A stretch of 64,000 nucleotides of DNA from an uncultured Bacilli bacterium (lineage in GTDB: Bacteria > Bacillota_I > Bacilli_A > RF39 > UBA660): contig CAKPHY010000004.1 of NCBI GenBank assembly GCA_934162285.1, positions 1 through 64,000 on the forward strand, written 5' to 3'. This document shows positions 32,904 to 41,548 of the stretch, one piece after another. The notes under the pieces were generated by a model, which had not been told where the DNA came from, did no database searches, and saw nothing but the letters and a program-made list of their open reading frames with translations. Position numbers and translations under genes: made by a program. Each line of letters begins with the position of its first letter. The first letter of the stretch is position 1.

Positions 32904-34130
32904 ATGAAAAAAAGAAAACTAAAAAAAAGTGCTAAAATTATGCTTATTTTACTTATAATAATCATCATTTTAATTATTTTAATTTTAACTAAAAAGAAAG
33001 TATATATTCCTGAATTTAAAAATATAAATGAAGCCATTAGCTTTTGTAACGTAAATAAATGTAAAATAAAAACTAATTATGTTAATGATTTAAATATTGA
33101 TAAAGATTATATAATTTCTCAAGAACCAAAAGAAAATACTAAATTAACCAAAAATACCGAAATAACTCTTACTGTATCTAAAGGAATCGATTATGACATA
33201 TATGCTAATTATCAAGTAAACGAGTTAGGAAATGTTCCCATAATGATGTATCATGGCATTCATAATAAAACCAATGATGAAACTGAGTATACAGGTGGTA
33301 ATGTTGATAAAGATGGCTATCAAAGAACTGCTGAAGCCTTCAGAAAAGATTTAGAATTTTATTATCAAGAAGGCTATCGTATGATTCATCTAAATGACTA
33401 TGTTGATGGCAAGATCGATGTTGAATTAGGTAAAAGTCCAATAATTTTAACATTTGATGATGGTTTAGCTAATAATATAAAAGTTACAGGTTTAGATGAA
33501 TCAGGTAATATTATTATCGATCCCAATAGTGCCGTTGGCATTTTAGAAGAATTTAAGAAAAAATATCCTGATTATCATGTAACTGCAACATTCTTTATTA
33601 ATGCTGGTCTTTTCTCGCAAGAAAAATACAATGATAAAATAATTGAATGGCTTTTAGAAAATAACTATGATATTGGTAATCATACTTATTCTCATGCTAA
33701 TTTAAGTAACACTACTAAAGAAGGTACTATAAAAGAAATAGGCTCGATGTATAAAATTTTAGAAGAAAAAACCCAAGGAAAATATGTAAAAATCGTTGCT
33801 TTACCATTTGGAACTCCTTATGTAAAAACTCATGCTAATTTTGATAGTATTATAAGTGGCATTTATGAAGATACAACTTATAATACTAAAGCAACCATGC
33901 GTGTAGGATGGGAAAGTGAAGTATCACCATTTAGTCAAAAATTTGATAGTCACTTTTTAAAACGCATACGTGCTTATGATAATAATGGTTTAGATTTTGA
34001 TATTGAATATAATTTTAAAGTCTTAAAAAATAATCGTTACATTTCTGATGGTAATGTAAATACTATAGTAGTACCCAAAGAAAAAGTTGAAAATATTAAA
34101 GAAACGAATTTAAAAATCATTTCATACTAA
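32904..34130 (+). CDS. Membrane-anchored PASTA plus polysaccharide deacetylase (NodB) protein
   Basis: A 408-residue envelope enzyme: basic start, one membrane helix (about 12-30), one PASTA module (about 32-95: IPEFKNINEAISFCNV, SQEPKENTKL, TLTVSKG), then a NodB-type deacetylase (about 115-370). The deacetylase shows the metal and base motifs FDDGLANN and HTYSHANLS and the strand TATFFINAG. NodB enzymes remove N-acetyl groups from wall glycans, and PASTA modules bind peptidoglycan, so wall-directed deacetylation is likely. It has the compact TGC-TATACT promoter 15 nt before the ATG. Confidence 0.87.
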   Translation: MKKRKLKKSAKIMLILLIIIIILIILILTKKKVYIPEFKNINEAISFCNVNKCKIKTNYVNDLNIDKDYIISQEPKENTKLTKNTEITLTVSKGIDYDIYANYQVNELGNVPIMMYHGIHNKTNDETEYTGGNVDKDGYQRTAEAFRKDLEFYYQEGYRMIHLNDYVDGKIDVELGKSPIILTFDDGLANNIKVTGLDESGNIIIDPNSAVGILEEFKKKYPDYHVTATFFINAGLFSQEKYNDKIIEWLLENNYDIGNHTYSHANLSNTTKEGTIKEIGSMYKILEEKTQGKYVKIVALPFGTPYVKTHANFDSIISGIYEDTTYNTKATMRVGWESEVSPFSQKFDSHFLKRIRAYDNNGLDFDIEYNFKVLKNNRYISDGNVNTIVVPKEKVENIKETNLKIISY

Positions 34131-34176
34131 CTTGTTATTTTGCTAAAAAAATTATATACTTATAATAGGTGATAAC

Positions 34177-35181
34177 ATGAAATTAAATAATAAAGGCTTT
34201 GCTATAACAAGTATTCTTTACGCCGTTTTAATCTTGTTTTTATCCCTAATTTTAGCTATGATGATGCTTTTAGCTAATCGAAAAATGGTATTAGATAAAT
34301 ATAAAGCTAATGTAAGAGAAGAACTAAATTCATCTAAAGAAACATATGGTGCACATGTTCAAATCTCTAGTGATACAGTAAAGTTACGTATATATGAAGA
34401 TGAATTCATGAATTTTGATATGAAATCTAAAGTATCTGGCTGCTTAAATGTTGCTAAAAAAGTGGAAAATCCAGAAGCAAGTTTATGTAGTGAAAATGAA
34501 AAAGATGTATCTGAATTAGTAAACTATAATATCTATGACGAATTAGGTAATGAAGTTTTAAATTTTTCTTCTGAAGTATTAATAAGTGAAGATGGCTTTA
34601 AAACCGAAATAATAAAATATACTACCTATGAAAAAGATAGTAATAATAATTATGTAGTAGCAGAAGATGGAAAAAGTTTAAAAATAATTACTCATGATTT
34701 AACAGCAAATAAAAACAATATCTTTTTTGTAAACTACTATGTAGTTGATAATGCTAATATCCTTTCTAAAGCTAGTATTAGAAATATTATTATAGTAAAA
34801 TATAACAATTATATTAATGTTTTAAATAATTATTTAAAAATATCAAGATCTGAAATTTTAACATATGATTTTTTATCTAAAGCTAAAGCATATAAATTAG
34901 AAACAACAACTGAAAACAATACCTTAAAACGTAAATTAGTTGCTGATCAACAAAGCTTAAATTATAAAATATACAATGCTGATGATTATGAAATAAAAGA
35001 ATTCAAAATAGTTGATAACCAATTAGTATATAGCTACTGTAAAAAAAATATATGTGAAAGTAATGACACCTATTTTGAAGAGAAAATAACATCCGATGAA
35101 AAGTTTCGTGTAAGATACTTTACAGGTACTATAAATAATCCAACTTCTGAAATAAATTATGCTTACTTTAATGTTGAATAA
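34177..35181 (+). CDS. Pilin-like (class III signal) single-pass protein, unknown
   Basis: A 334-residue protein whose start, MKLNNKGFAITSILYAVLIL, resembles a type IV prepilin: short basic leader, Gly-Phe cleavage-like site, then a long hydrophobic helix. The conserved Glu at +5 of true pilins is absent (Ser here), and no prepilin peptidase or assembly ATPase lies in the window. The rest is a mixed alpha/beta ectodomain with a few Cys. It follows the deacetylase gene by 46 nt with its own -10 (TATACT at 34155-34160) and GGTGATAAC ribosome site. Confidence 0.72.
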   Translation: MKLNNKGFAITSILYAVLILFLSLILAMMMLLANRKMVLDKYKANVREELNSSKETYGAHVQISSDTVKLRIYEDEFMNFDMKSKVSGCLNVAKKVENPEASLCSENEKDVSELVNYNIYDELGNEVLNFSSEVLISEDGFKTEIIKYTTYEKDSNNNYVVAEDGKSLKIITHDLTANKNNIFFVNYYVVDNANILSKASIRNIIIVKYNNYINVLNNYLKISRSEILTYDFLSKAKAYKLETTTENNTLKRKLVADQQSLNYKIYNADDYEIKEFKIVDNQLVYSYCKKNICESNDTYFEEKITSDEKFRVRYFTGTINNPTSEINYAYFNVE

Positions 35182-35211
35182 AAAGCAAAAAAATGAATTT
35201 TTGCTTTTTTT
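35179..35211 (+). terminator. Terminator after the pilin-like gene
   Basis: AAAAGCAAAAA and TTTTTGCTTTT with a short AT loop, followed by T. The following 230 bases up to nrdD are extremely A/T-rich and hold only the nrdD promoter. Confidence 0.75.
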
Positions 35212-35380
35212 ATTTTTTGAAAAAATTCAAAAAAATAGAAAAATTTAAAAATAGAAAAATTAAAAAAGTATTGAAAAATAAGGAAAAAACACAAAAATAG
35301 GTTTACAAAAAATATTTCTTTTTTATAAAAAGGCTAAAAGTCATTTTTTTAAAAAATCATTTTTTTCTCAAAAAATTCTA

Positions 35381-35409
35381 TTGCAATTAACTAAATATAA
35401 TGCTATTAT
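35381..35409 (+). promoter_or_regulatory. nrdD promoter
   Basis: TTGCAA (35381-35386), 17 nt, TATTAT (35404-35409) preceded by TGC. No clear pair of NrdR boxes was recognised. Confidence 0.6.
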
Positions 35410-35442
35410 GAAGGTGTCATAAATAAGCATGGAGGTAGAATT

Positions 35443-37740
35443 ATGGTAGGCTTAGGAGAAGAATTAAATGAATTAAAAGTCGTTAAAAGAGACGGACGTA
35501 AAGTTGATTTTAACGGAACTAAAATTGCGCTTGCAATTCAAAAAGGTTTTGAAAGTATCAAGATCATTGACGATGATAACGCATATGTATTTAAATATAC
35601 TGAAAAAGATACTAATAAAGTATTTGTAGGCGTTATGAAAAAAATCGTTAAAGATTATAAAGACAAAGAAAAAATAAAAATCGAAGAAATTCAAGATTTA
35701 ATAGAAGAACAATTAAAGAAAGATAAATATGAAGATGTTTATGAAGCTTTTAAAGAATATCGTGAACGTAGAGCTTTATCAAGAGAAACATTCTTAGGCT
35801 TTGATGAAAAAAGACGTCATCGTTTATTAAAAGCCTTTGAAAACTTAGGCTTAAAATCAGCTCATGAAGAAGATGCTAAAAGAGAAAATGCCAATGTTGA
35901 TGGTGATACCGCTATGGGAACAATGCTTCAATATGGTAGTACTATTTCTCGTGAGTTTGCTAAGTCATACTTGATGAAGAAAAAATTTGCTGAAGCTCAT
36001 GAAAATGGTGATATTCATATTCATGATATGGATTTCTTACCAATGGGAACTACAACTTGTACCCAAATCGATTTGAATAAATTGTTTAAAAATGGTTTTT
36101 CAACAGGTCATGGTCATTTGAGAGAACCAAATGATATTATGTCATATTCAGCTTTAGCAGCAATTGCCATTCAATCAAATCAAAATGATCAACATGGTGG
36201 TCAAGCAATCCCAGCATTTGATTTCTATTTAGCTCCAGGTGTTTTAAAAACTTTTAGAAAACAATTTAAACAAACATTATATGATATTTTAGATGTTACG
36301 GATTTTGCTCGCTTCTTAAATTTTGATAAAATTGCGCAAACAATCGATAAATTAACAACAATAACAGTTGATATTACTATGTTAGAACCATTCTATAAAG
36401 ATTCAACAGAAGTTAAAAGAATTTTTGAAAAAGCTTATGAAAAAGCTTTACAAAAAACTGATCGCATTACTTATCAAGCAATGGAAGCCTTCATTCACAA
36501 TTTAAATACAATGCATAGTAGAGCAGGAGCTCAAGTTCCATTTAGTTCAATTAACTTTGGAACTGATGTAAGTCCAGAAGGAAGAATGGTAATTAAAAAT
36601 TATTTACTAGCTGCTGATGCCGGCTTAGGTCATGGTGAAACACCAATTTTCCCAATTTCAATTTTTAAAGTAAAAGAAGGCATAAATTATAATAAAGAAG
36701 ATCCAAACTATGATTTATTCCACTTATCATGTGAAGTATCAGCAAAACGCTTATTTCCAAACTTCTCATTTATTGATGCTCCATTCAATTTACAATATTA
36801 TAAACCAGGTGATTATCAAACCGAAGTAGGCTATATGGGTTGTCGTACTCGTGTTTTAGGTAATGTTGTTGATGAAGATCGTCAAATAACTCCTGGTCGT
36901 GGTAATTTATCATTTACTTCAATCAATTTACCAAGATTAGGTATTAAACATGGAATTGTTGGTGGCGCTGAAAAGCCAGATCTTGAAGGTTTTTATCAAG
37001 AATTAGGTGAAATGATGGAACTAGTTAAAGATCAATTATTAGAAAGATTTGAAATCCAATGCAATAAACGTGTTTATAATTTCCCATTCTTATTAGGTCA
37101 AGGTGTATGGATTGATTCTGAAAAATTAAAACCAACTGATCGCTTAAGAAAAGTATTAAGACATGGAACTTTAACTTTTGGTTTTATCGGTTTAGCTGAA
37201 TGTTTAAAAGCATTAATTGGTAAACACCATGGTGAAGATCCAGAAGCTCAAAAATTAGGTTTAGAAATTATTGGCTTTATGCGTAAAAAAGCTGATGAAT
37301 ATGCTAGTAAATATCGTTTAAATTTCTCAGTAATAGCAACACCAGCCGAAGGACTTTCAGGTCGATTTGTTAAAATTGATCGTGCTATATATGGAAAAAT
37401 TAAAGGCGTAACTGATCGTGAATACTATACAAATTCATTTCATATCCCTGTTTACTATAATATCTCAATTAAAAATAAAATTCATTTAGAAGCTCCATAT
37501 CATGCATTAACTAATGCCGGACATATAACTTATATAGAGTTAGATGGTGATACAACTGCTAATGTTGAAGCTTTTGAAAAAGTAGTTCGTATTATGAAAG
37601 AAGAAGGAATTGGTTATGGCGCTATTAACCATCCAGTTGATCGTGACCCAGTATGTGGTTATGTAGGAATTATTGGAGATGTTTGTCCAGGATGTGGTCG
37701 CCGTGAAGGTGAAGGAATTCCTGTAGATAAATTAAATTAG
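35443..37740 (+). CDS. nrdD: Anaerobic ribonucleoside-triphosphate reductase (class III)
   Basis: Glycyl-radical enzyme that reduces NTPs to dNTPs under anoxia. The 765-residue protein has an N-terminal ATP-cone (VVKRDGRKVDFNGTKIALAI, about 10-110), the large barrel, and a C-terminal radical/zinc region VCGYVG...CPGCGRREG, where the Gly in VCGY is the radical site by family analogy and the Cys pairs bind zinc. The GGAGG site lies 8 nt before the start. It is followed immediately by a 54-residue ORF and nrdG, which supplies the radical, forming an nrdD-x-nrdG operon. Confidence 0.96.
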   Translation: MVGLGEELNELKVVKRDGRKVDFNGTKIALAIQKGFESIKIIDDDNAYVFKYTEKDTNKVFVGVMKKIVKDYKDKEKIKIEEIQDLIEEQLKKDKYEDVYEAFKEYRERRALSRETFLGFDEKRRHRLLKAFENLGLKSAHEEDAKRENANVDGDTAMGTMLQYGSTISREFAKSYLMKKKFAEAHENGDIHIHDMDFLPMGTTTCTQIDLNKLFKNGFSTGHGHLREPNDIMSYSALAAIAIQSNQNDQHGGQAIPAFDFYLAPGVLKTFRKQFKQTLYDILDVTDFARFLNFDKIAQTIDKLTTITVDITMLEPFYKDSTEVKRIFEKAYEKALQKTDRITYQAMEAFIHNLNTMHSRAGAQVPFSSINFGTDVSPEGRMVIKNYLLAADAGLGHGETPIFPISIFKVKEGINYNKEDPNYDLFHLSCEVSAKRLFPNFSFIDAPFNLQYYKPGDYQTEVGYMGCRTRVLGNVVDEDRQITPGRGNLSFTSINLPRLGIKHGIVGGAEKPDLEGFYQELGEMMELVKDQLLERFEIQCNKRVYNFPFLLGQGVWIDSEKLKPTDRLRKVLRHGTLTFGFIGLAECLKALIGKHHGEDPEAQKLGLEIIGFMRKKADEYASKYRLNFSVIATPAEGLSGRFVKIDRAIYGKIKGVTDREYYTNSFHIPVYYNISIKNKIHLEAPYHALTNAGHITYIELDGDTTANVEAFEKVVRIMKEEGIGYGAINHPVDRDPVCGYVGIIGDVCPGCGRREGEGIPVDKLN

Positions 37741-37749
37741 GAGGAAAAT

Positions 37750-37914
37750 ATGGAAAAAGTTGAAGAAAAAATTGTTAAAGAACCTAAAAAAGTAGGCGAA
37801 GGCGTAGGCTTCGAAAGAATCAGAAGAATCACCGGTTATTTAGTAGGTACAGTAGATCGTTTCAACAATGCCAAAAAAGCTGAAGTAAGAGATCGTGTAA
37901 AACATACATTATGA
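37750..37914 (+). CDS. Small NrdD-associated protein (54 aa)
   Basis: A short gene of 55 codons. It has its own ribosome site (AGGAGG overlapping the nrdD stop) and its TGA overlaps the nrdG ATG (ATGA), so it is certainly translated with its neighbours. The core RIRRITGYLVGTVDRFNNAK is a motif I know from small proteins or extra C-terminal pieces annotated with anaerobic ribonucleotide reductases in Firmicutes. Its role is not established. Confidence 0.85.
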   Translation: MEKVEEKIVKEPKKVGEGVGFERIRRITGYLVGTVDRFNNAKKAEVRDRVKHTL

Positions 37915-38462
37915 AAATTAGATTAGCAGGGCCTATTTTAAAAGATAGTATTGTAGATGGTCCGGGAATTCGAGCAGTAATATGGACTCAAGGCTGTAAA
38001 CATGCCTGTCCTGGCTGCCATAATCCCGAAACTCATTCATTTACAGGCGGTACTCTTTATGATGTTGAAGATATAAAACATAAAATCGATGAATTAATCG
38101 ATCAAGATGGTGTAACATTTTCAGGTGGCGATCCTATGTACCAAATTGAAGCCTGTTTAGAATTAGCTAAATACATTAAAACTAAAAATTTAAATATTTG
38201 GTGTTATACCGGTTTTACATTTGAAAACATTTTAGAAAAAGCCAAAGAAAATAAAGACTACTTAGATTTTTTAGAACAAATAGATGTCTTAGTTGATGGA
38301 CCATTTATTCTAAGTAAACGTAGCTTGAGTACTCTTTACAGAGGATCAACTAATCAAAGACTTATCGATGTTCCTAAAAGTTTAAAAGAAAATGAAACAA
38401 TAACTATCGAAGAAAAAGATCGTAGATTAAAACAAGAAAAAAAAGAATGCATCTTTATTTAG
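37911..38462 (+). CDS. nrdG: Anaerobic ribonucleotide reductase activating protein
   Basis: Radical SAM activase that makes the glycyl radical on NrdD. The 183-residue protein has the cluster motif in GCKHACPGCHNPETHSF (C-x3-C-x2-C), the GGDP motif (TFSGGDPMYQ) and the typical DGPGIRAVIWTQG start. Translationally coupled to the small upstream ORF. Its last 8 bases overlap the end of a convergent gene, with a shared terminator. Confidence 0.95.
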   Translation: MKIRLAGPILKDSIVDGPGIRAVIWTQGCKHACPGCHNPETHSFTGGTLYDVEDIKHKIDELIDQDGVTFSGGDPMYQIEACLELAKYIKTKNLNIWCYTGFTFENILEKAKENKDYLDFLEQIDVLVDGPFILSKRSLSTLYRGSTNQRLIDVPKSLKENETITIEEKDRRLKQEKKECIFI

Positions 38463-38473
38463 CATTCTTTTTT
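38439..38473. terminator. Bidirectional terminator between nrdG and the convergent gene
   Basis: AAAAAAGAATGC (38439-38450) and GCATTCTTTTTT (38462-38473) with an 11-nt loop. It lies across both gene ends. Confidence 0.85.
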
Positions 38474-39306
38474 CTTGAATTTAATAACTCTAAATCATCT
38501 TCGTAATGAGACCCAATTTTTTCTAAATATTTTACCTTTTCTTCATTACCCATTTCACTTATAAAAAGGTGAATTTCATCTTTAAAATAACTAAGATCAC
38601 CTTGAAAAATTACAATTAAACTTCTAAGAAATAATTCTAAAATAGTCATAATAGGATCTTTGTCCCCATTAAAGTTACATAAAATTGAACTTAAAGCAGA
38701 ACCAAAACAATTTTCAAGATCTAAACAAACAAGACCTAAATCTTTTTTATCTTCAAGTAAGTTATTAAGTTTTTCAACATCAAAATTATTATCAGCCAGT
38801 GCTAAACTAAGTTCAGGACATATAAAAGGCATTTCATATTTTATGCGATCAAAGAAAAGCAAATTAGGATTCTTTTTGATCTCTTCTTCTAACAAAGTCA
38901 AAAAGATAATATGCAAATCTCGATTATTTTTAATACAAGAATCACCACTATAACCACTTTTATCATTAAAATCCAGTTCAAATAAAAGAAAAGAAGTGTT
39001 AAAAATATAATTTTCAATCAAATTTGTATCAATACCTATTAAAAAAGGTACAGTGAATCCCTTAGGATAAACATTAAATTCAGTTTTTTTTAAAAAATAT
39101 TTTTTTAAATCAACTCCTGTAATACCAGCTTTACTAAGTTCATACAATTTTTGATTCAAACTTATTACAAGATCACGATATTTAATATTTATTTCTTCAA
39201 ACTTTTTAGAATTTTTCTCACCATTTACATCTAATACATAAAGTTGCTCTAAATAATTATATAAATTTGAACCATCTTCATAAATAGCATCCAATAAAGT
39301 ATCCAT
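38455..39306 (-). CDS. Unknown cytoplasmic protein, paralogue of the next gene
   Basis: A 283-residue protein without membrane helices, acidic and probably all-helical. I do not recognise a family. It aligns along its whole length with the neighbour at 39372-40250: both open with a short DxxLxDxI segment, share the pattern L.KYF...K...VY/F.P.FT.P.F, then FLTLLEE/FLKILEE, ICPEL.L..ADNNFDVE/IIPGLELEFVNNNFDVD and end MGNEEKVKYLEKIGSHYEDD/FGNEENKNFISNIGKHLEDD. They arose by tandem duplication. Start chosen at the first ATG, with AGGGGGAATTTT before it. Confidence 0.75.
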   Translation of the reverse strand: MDTLLDAIYEDGSNLYNYLEQLYVLDVNGEKNSKKFEEINIKYRDLVISLNQKLYELSKAGITGVDLKKYFLKKTEFNVYPKGFTVPFLIGIDTNLIENYIFNTSFLLFELDFNDKSGYSGDSCIKNNRDLHIIFLTLLEEEIKKNPNLLFFDRIKYEMPFICPELSLALADNNFDVEKLNNLLEDKKDLGLVCLDLENCFGSALSSILCNFNGDKDPIMTILELFLRSLIVIFQGDLSYFKDEIHLFISEMGNEEKVKYLEKIGSHYEDDLELLNSRKKNAK

Positions 39307-39371
39307 AAAATTCCCCCTAAAAAATGCCTTTATTATATTTCACAAATTAGAAAAAAGCAATAAAAAAAGAA

Positions 39372-40250
39372 CTATTTTATTTTGGTTCTCTCACATAATT
39401 TAATATCATCTTCCAAATGCTTACCAATATTAGAAATAAAATTTTTATTTTCTTCATTACCAAACTTTTCTAATATATTTTTTAGATCATTTTCACTAAA
39501 GGTAAGATCACCATTAAAGAAAACAACTAATGCTCTAAAATAAGCTTCAAAAATAGACATAATAGAAGAAGATTTAAATCCTTCATAATTAATCAATATA
39601 CTAGCCAATGTTGCTAAAAGCGCATCTTCAAGTTCAGCTTCTTTCGCATCTTTAATTTCGTAATTTTTATAACTTTCATAATTCAAATCAATTTTCTTAA
39701 CTAAAGCGTCAACATCAAAATTATTATTAACAAATTCTAACTCTAATCCAGGTATTATATAAGCAGCTATGTATTTTAGTTTTGAAAAATCATAAGGCAT
39801 TTCTTCTAAAATTTTTAAAAACAAAACATGAAAATCACTTTTAATTTCACATAAAAGACTATTAGTATTATCAAAATATTCTTTTAAACTTGGATCATTT
39901 TCTTCAATATCAAATGCAGCTAATGCTTCATAGCTATAGAAAATATGTGTACTAATTAAATCAATGTTTTTATAAAAATTTGGTAAAGTGAAACTAGGTT
40001 CAAAAACATTTATATCTTTTTTTAATTTCATAGAAAGATATTTCTTTAAATCCGATAATTTTAAACCTTGTCTAATAAGTTTATATAAATTATTATTAAT
40101 TTTATAAGAAGTACTACTAATAGATGAACAAATACATTTATATTGATGGCTACTTTTTTGATTATCAAGCTCTAATTGATGCAGCTTAATTAGCATATCA
40201 TGTAAAGATATCGAATCGTCTAAAATAAAATCAATTAGTTGATAATTCAT
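39372..40250 (-). CDS. Unknown cytoplasmic protein, paralogue of the previous gene
   Basis: A 292-residue sister of the 38455-39306 product, same predicted helical layout, function unknown. It contains three closely spaced Cys/Ser near residues 40-47 (KCICSSISST) not shared by the sister. AAGGAGATGATACT precedes the ATG. The 65-bp gap to the sister gene contains A/T-rich sequence without a clear terminator, so the pair may be co-transcribed, with this gene first. Confidence 0.75.
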   Translation of the reverse strand: MNYQLIDFILDDSISLHDMLIKLHQLELDNQKSSHQYKCICSSISSTSYKINNNLYKLIRQGLKLSDLKKYLSMKLKKDINVFEPSFTLPNFYKNIDLISTHIFYSYEALAAFDIEENDPSLKEYFDNTNSLLCEIKSDFHVLFLKILEEMPYDFSKLKYIAAYIIPGLELEFVNNNFDVDALVKKIDLNYESYKNYEIKDAKEAELEDALLATLASILINYEGFKSSSIMSIFEAYFRALVVFFNGDLTFSENDLKNILEKFGNEENKNFISNIGKHLEDDIKLCERTKIK

Positions 40251-40304
40251 AGTATCATCTCCTTAGAGAAAATATTATAAATTAAAAGCAACTAAATTGT
40301 CAAA

Positions 40305-40751
40305 CTAAAGTAAAAAATCTTTAACACTTAGAAGACTATCATCACAATTTTTATCTATTATTAAAATATTTTTTAATAAACCCATTATTTCTTTACTTTT
40401 ATTATAATTATTTATAATATCACTTATAGAAATAATGCCAACGATCTTTTTCTCATCTACAACCAGTAATCTTCTAACTCGATATTTCTTCATTATATCA
40501 ATACAAGACTTGATAGAACTATTATAATCAATCGTTATTAAAGTTCGATTCATAATATCACTAATAGCACTATTATTAACAATCCCATTTATAACCAAGT
40601 CACGATCAGTTAAAACTCCAACAATTTTTTTCTTGTTTTTAATTGGTAAAAAACCAATATCATAATTTAACATTAAAAGACTTACATCTTTTAAACTATC
40701 ATTGATACTACCTACAACAATATCTCTAGTCATAATATCTTTTACTTTCAT
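40305..40751 (-). CDS. Two-CBS-domain protein
   Basis: A 148-residue cytoplasmic protein made of a CBS pair: VKDIMTRDIVVGSINDSL...GFLPIKNKKKIVGVLTDRDL and SDIMNRTLITID...RRLLVVDEKKIVGIISISDI. CBS pairs bind adenosine nucleotides (AMP, ATP, SAM) and act as sensors or regulators. No partner domain is fused. I use the start at 40751, preceded by GGTGATTAT. The longer frame would add 27 hydrophobic residues from the promoter region shared with the divergent yunB. Confidence 0.85.
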   Translation of the reverse strand: MKVKDIMTRDIVVGSINDSLKDVSLLMLNYDIGFLPIKNKKKIVGVLTDRDLVINGIVNNSAISDIMNRTLITIDYNSSIKSCIDIMKKYRVRRLLVVDEKKIVGIISISDIINNYNKSKEIMGLLKNILIIDKNCDDSLLSVKDFLL

Positions 40752-40814
40752 ATAATCACCATTAAATAGTGTTAACAAAATAGAAAAAATCATACACTTA
40801 AGTAGGTGATCTAC

Positions 40815-41507
40815 TTGAAAAAAAGAATGCATTTAAAAAGAAAGAAAAAAAATTTCAAAAAATTTTTAATTATAATTATTATATTAATAATACTAGCATT
40901 ACTATTAAAAAAATATGTAAGTGTTAAACCCTTAATTATTGCTTATAGTGAAATGGAAACTAATAAACTAGCAACATTAATAATAAATACAGCGATCCTA
41001 AAAGAAAATACTGAAGAAAAAATAAATGATATTTATAAAATAAATGATACAGCTATAACTAATATTAGTTATGACACCAAAGAGTTAAATAAAATACTTA
41101 CTAATATTACTTTAAAAATTCAAAATTATTTTGGAGCCATCGAATCCGGCAACATCGACGATATCGGAATAGACATTTTAGATAAATATAATTACAACAA
41201 TCTTAAAAAAGGACCAATAATTTATATACCAATGGGCTATCTAACAGGTAGCCCTTTTTTAGCAAATGTTGGACCCAAAATTCCTTTAAAAATAACCCTA
41301 ATAGGTGATGTTCGAACTGACATAAAAACAGAAGTAAAAGATTATGGATTAAATAATGCTTTACTAAAAATTTACATTCATGTCGAAGTAGTAACACAAT
41401 CAATATTTCCTTTAGTTTCAAGCATTCAAACAACGATAGTAGAATACCCAGTCGTTTTAAAAATAATTGAAGGTAAAGTTCCTAGCTTTTACTTACCAAA
41501 TACTTAA
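40815..41507 (+). CDS. yunB: Sporulation protein YunB-like
   Basis: A 230-residue protein with an N-terminal membrane helix (about 17-35) and the YunB domain. Strong family segments are IPMGYLTGSPFLANVGPKIP and YGLNNALLKIYIHVEV. YunB is known from endospore formers, where its mutants have weak sporulation defects under SigE control. No other sporulation gene is in the window. I prefer a TTG start at 40815, 4 nt after AGGTGAT. The GTG at 40806 overlaps that site and the ATG at 40827 is too far from it. It is divergent from the CBS gene. Confidence 0.83.
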   Translation: MKKRMHLKRKKKNFKKFLIIIIILIILALLLKKYVSVKPLIIAYSEMETNKLATLIINTAILKENTEEKINDIYKINDTAITNISYDTKELNKILTNITLKIQNYFGAIESGNIDDIGIDILDKYNYNNLKKGPIIYIPMGYLTGSPFLANVGPKIPLKITLIGDVRTDIKTEVKDYGLNNALLKIYIHVEVVTQSIFPLVSSIQTTIVEYPVVLKIIEGKVPSFYLPNT

Positions 41508-41527
41508 ATAAAAACTATAGTTCGTGT

Positions 41528-41548
41528 TATAATATAATAGGTGATAAT
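41528..41548 (+). promoter_or_regulatory. Compact extended -10 promoter
   Basis: TGT-TATAAT (41528-41533) 15 nt before the ATG, with AGGTGATAAT in the gap. Confidence 0.6.

Noticed and set aside
35182..35380. Long A/T-rich stretch before nrdD as an origin or sRNA
   Set aside because: It has poly-A/T runs but no DnaA boxes, stable stem or promoter-terminator pair that I could support.
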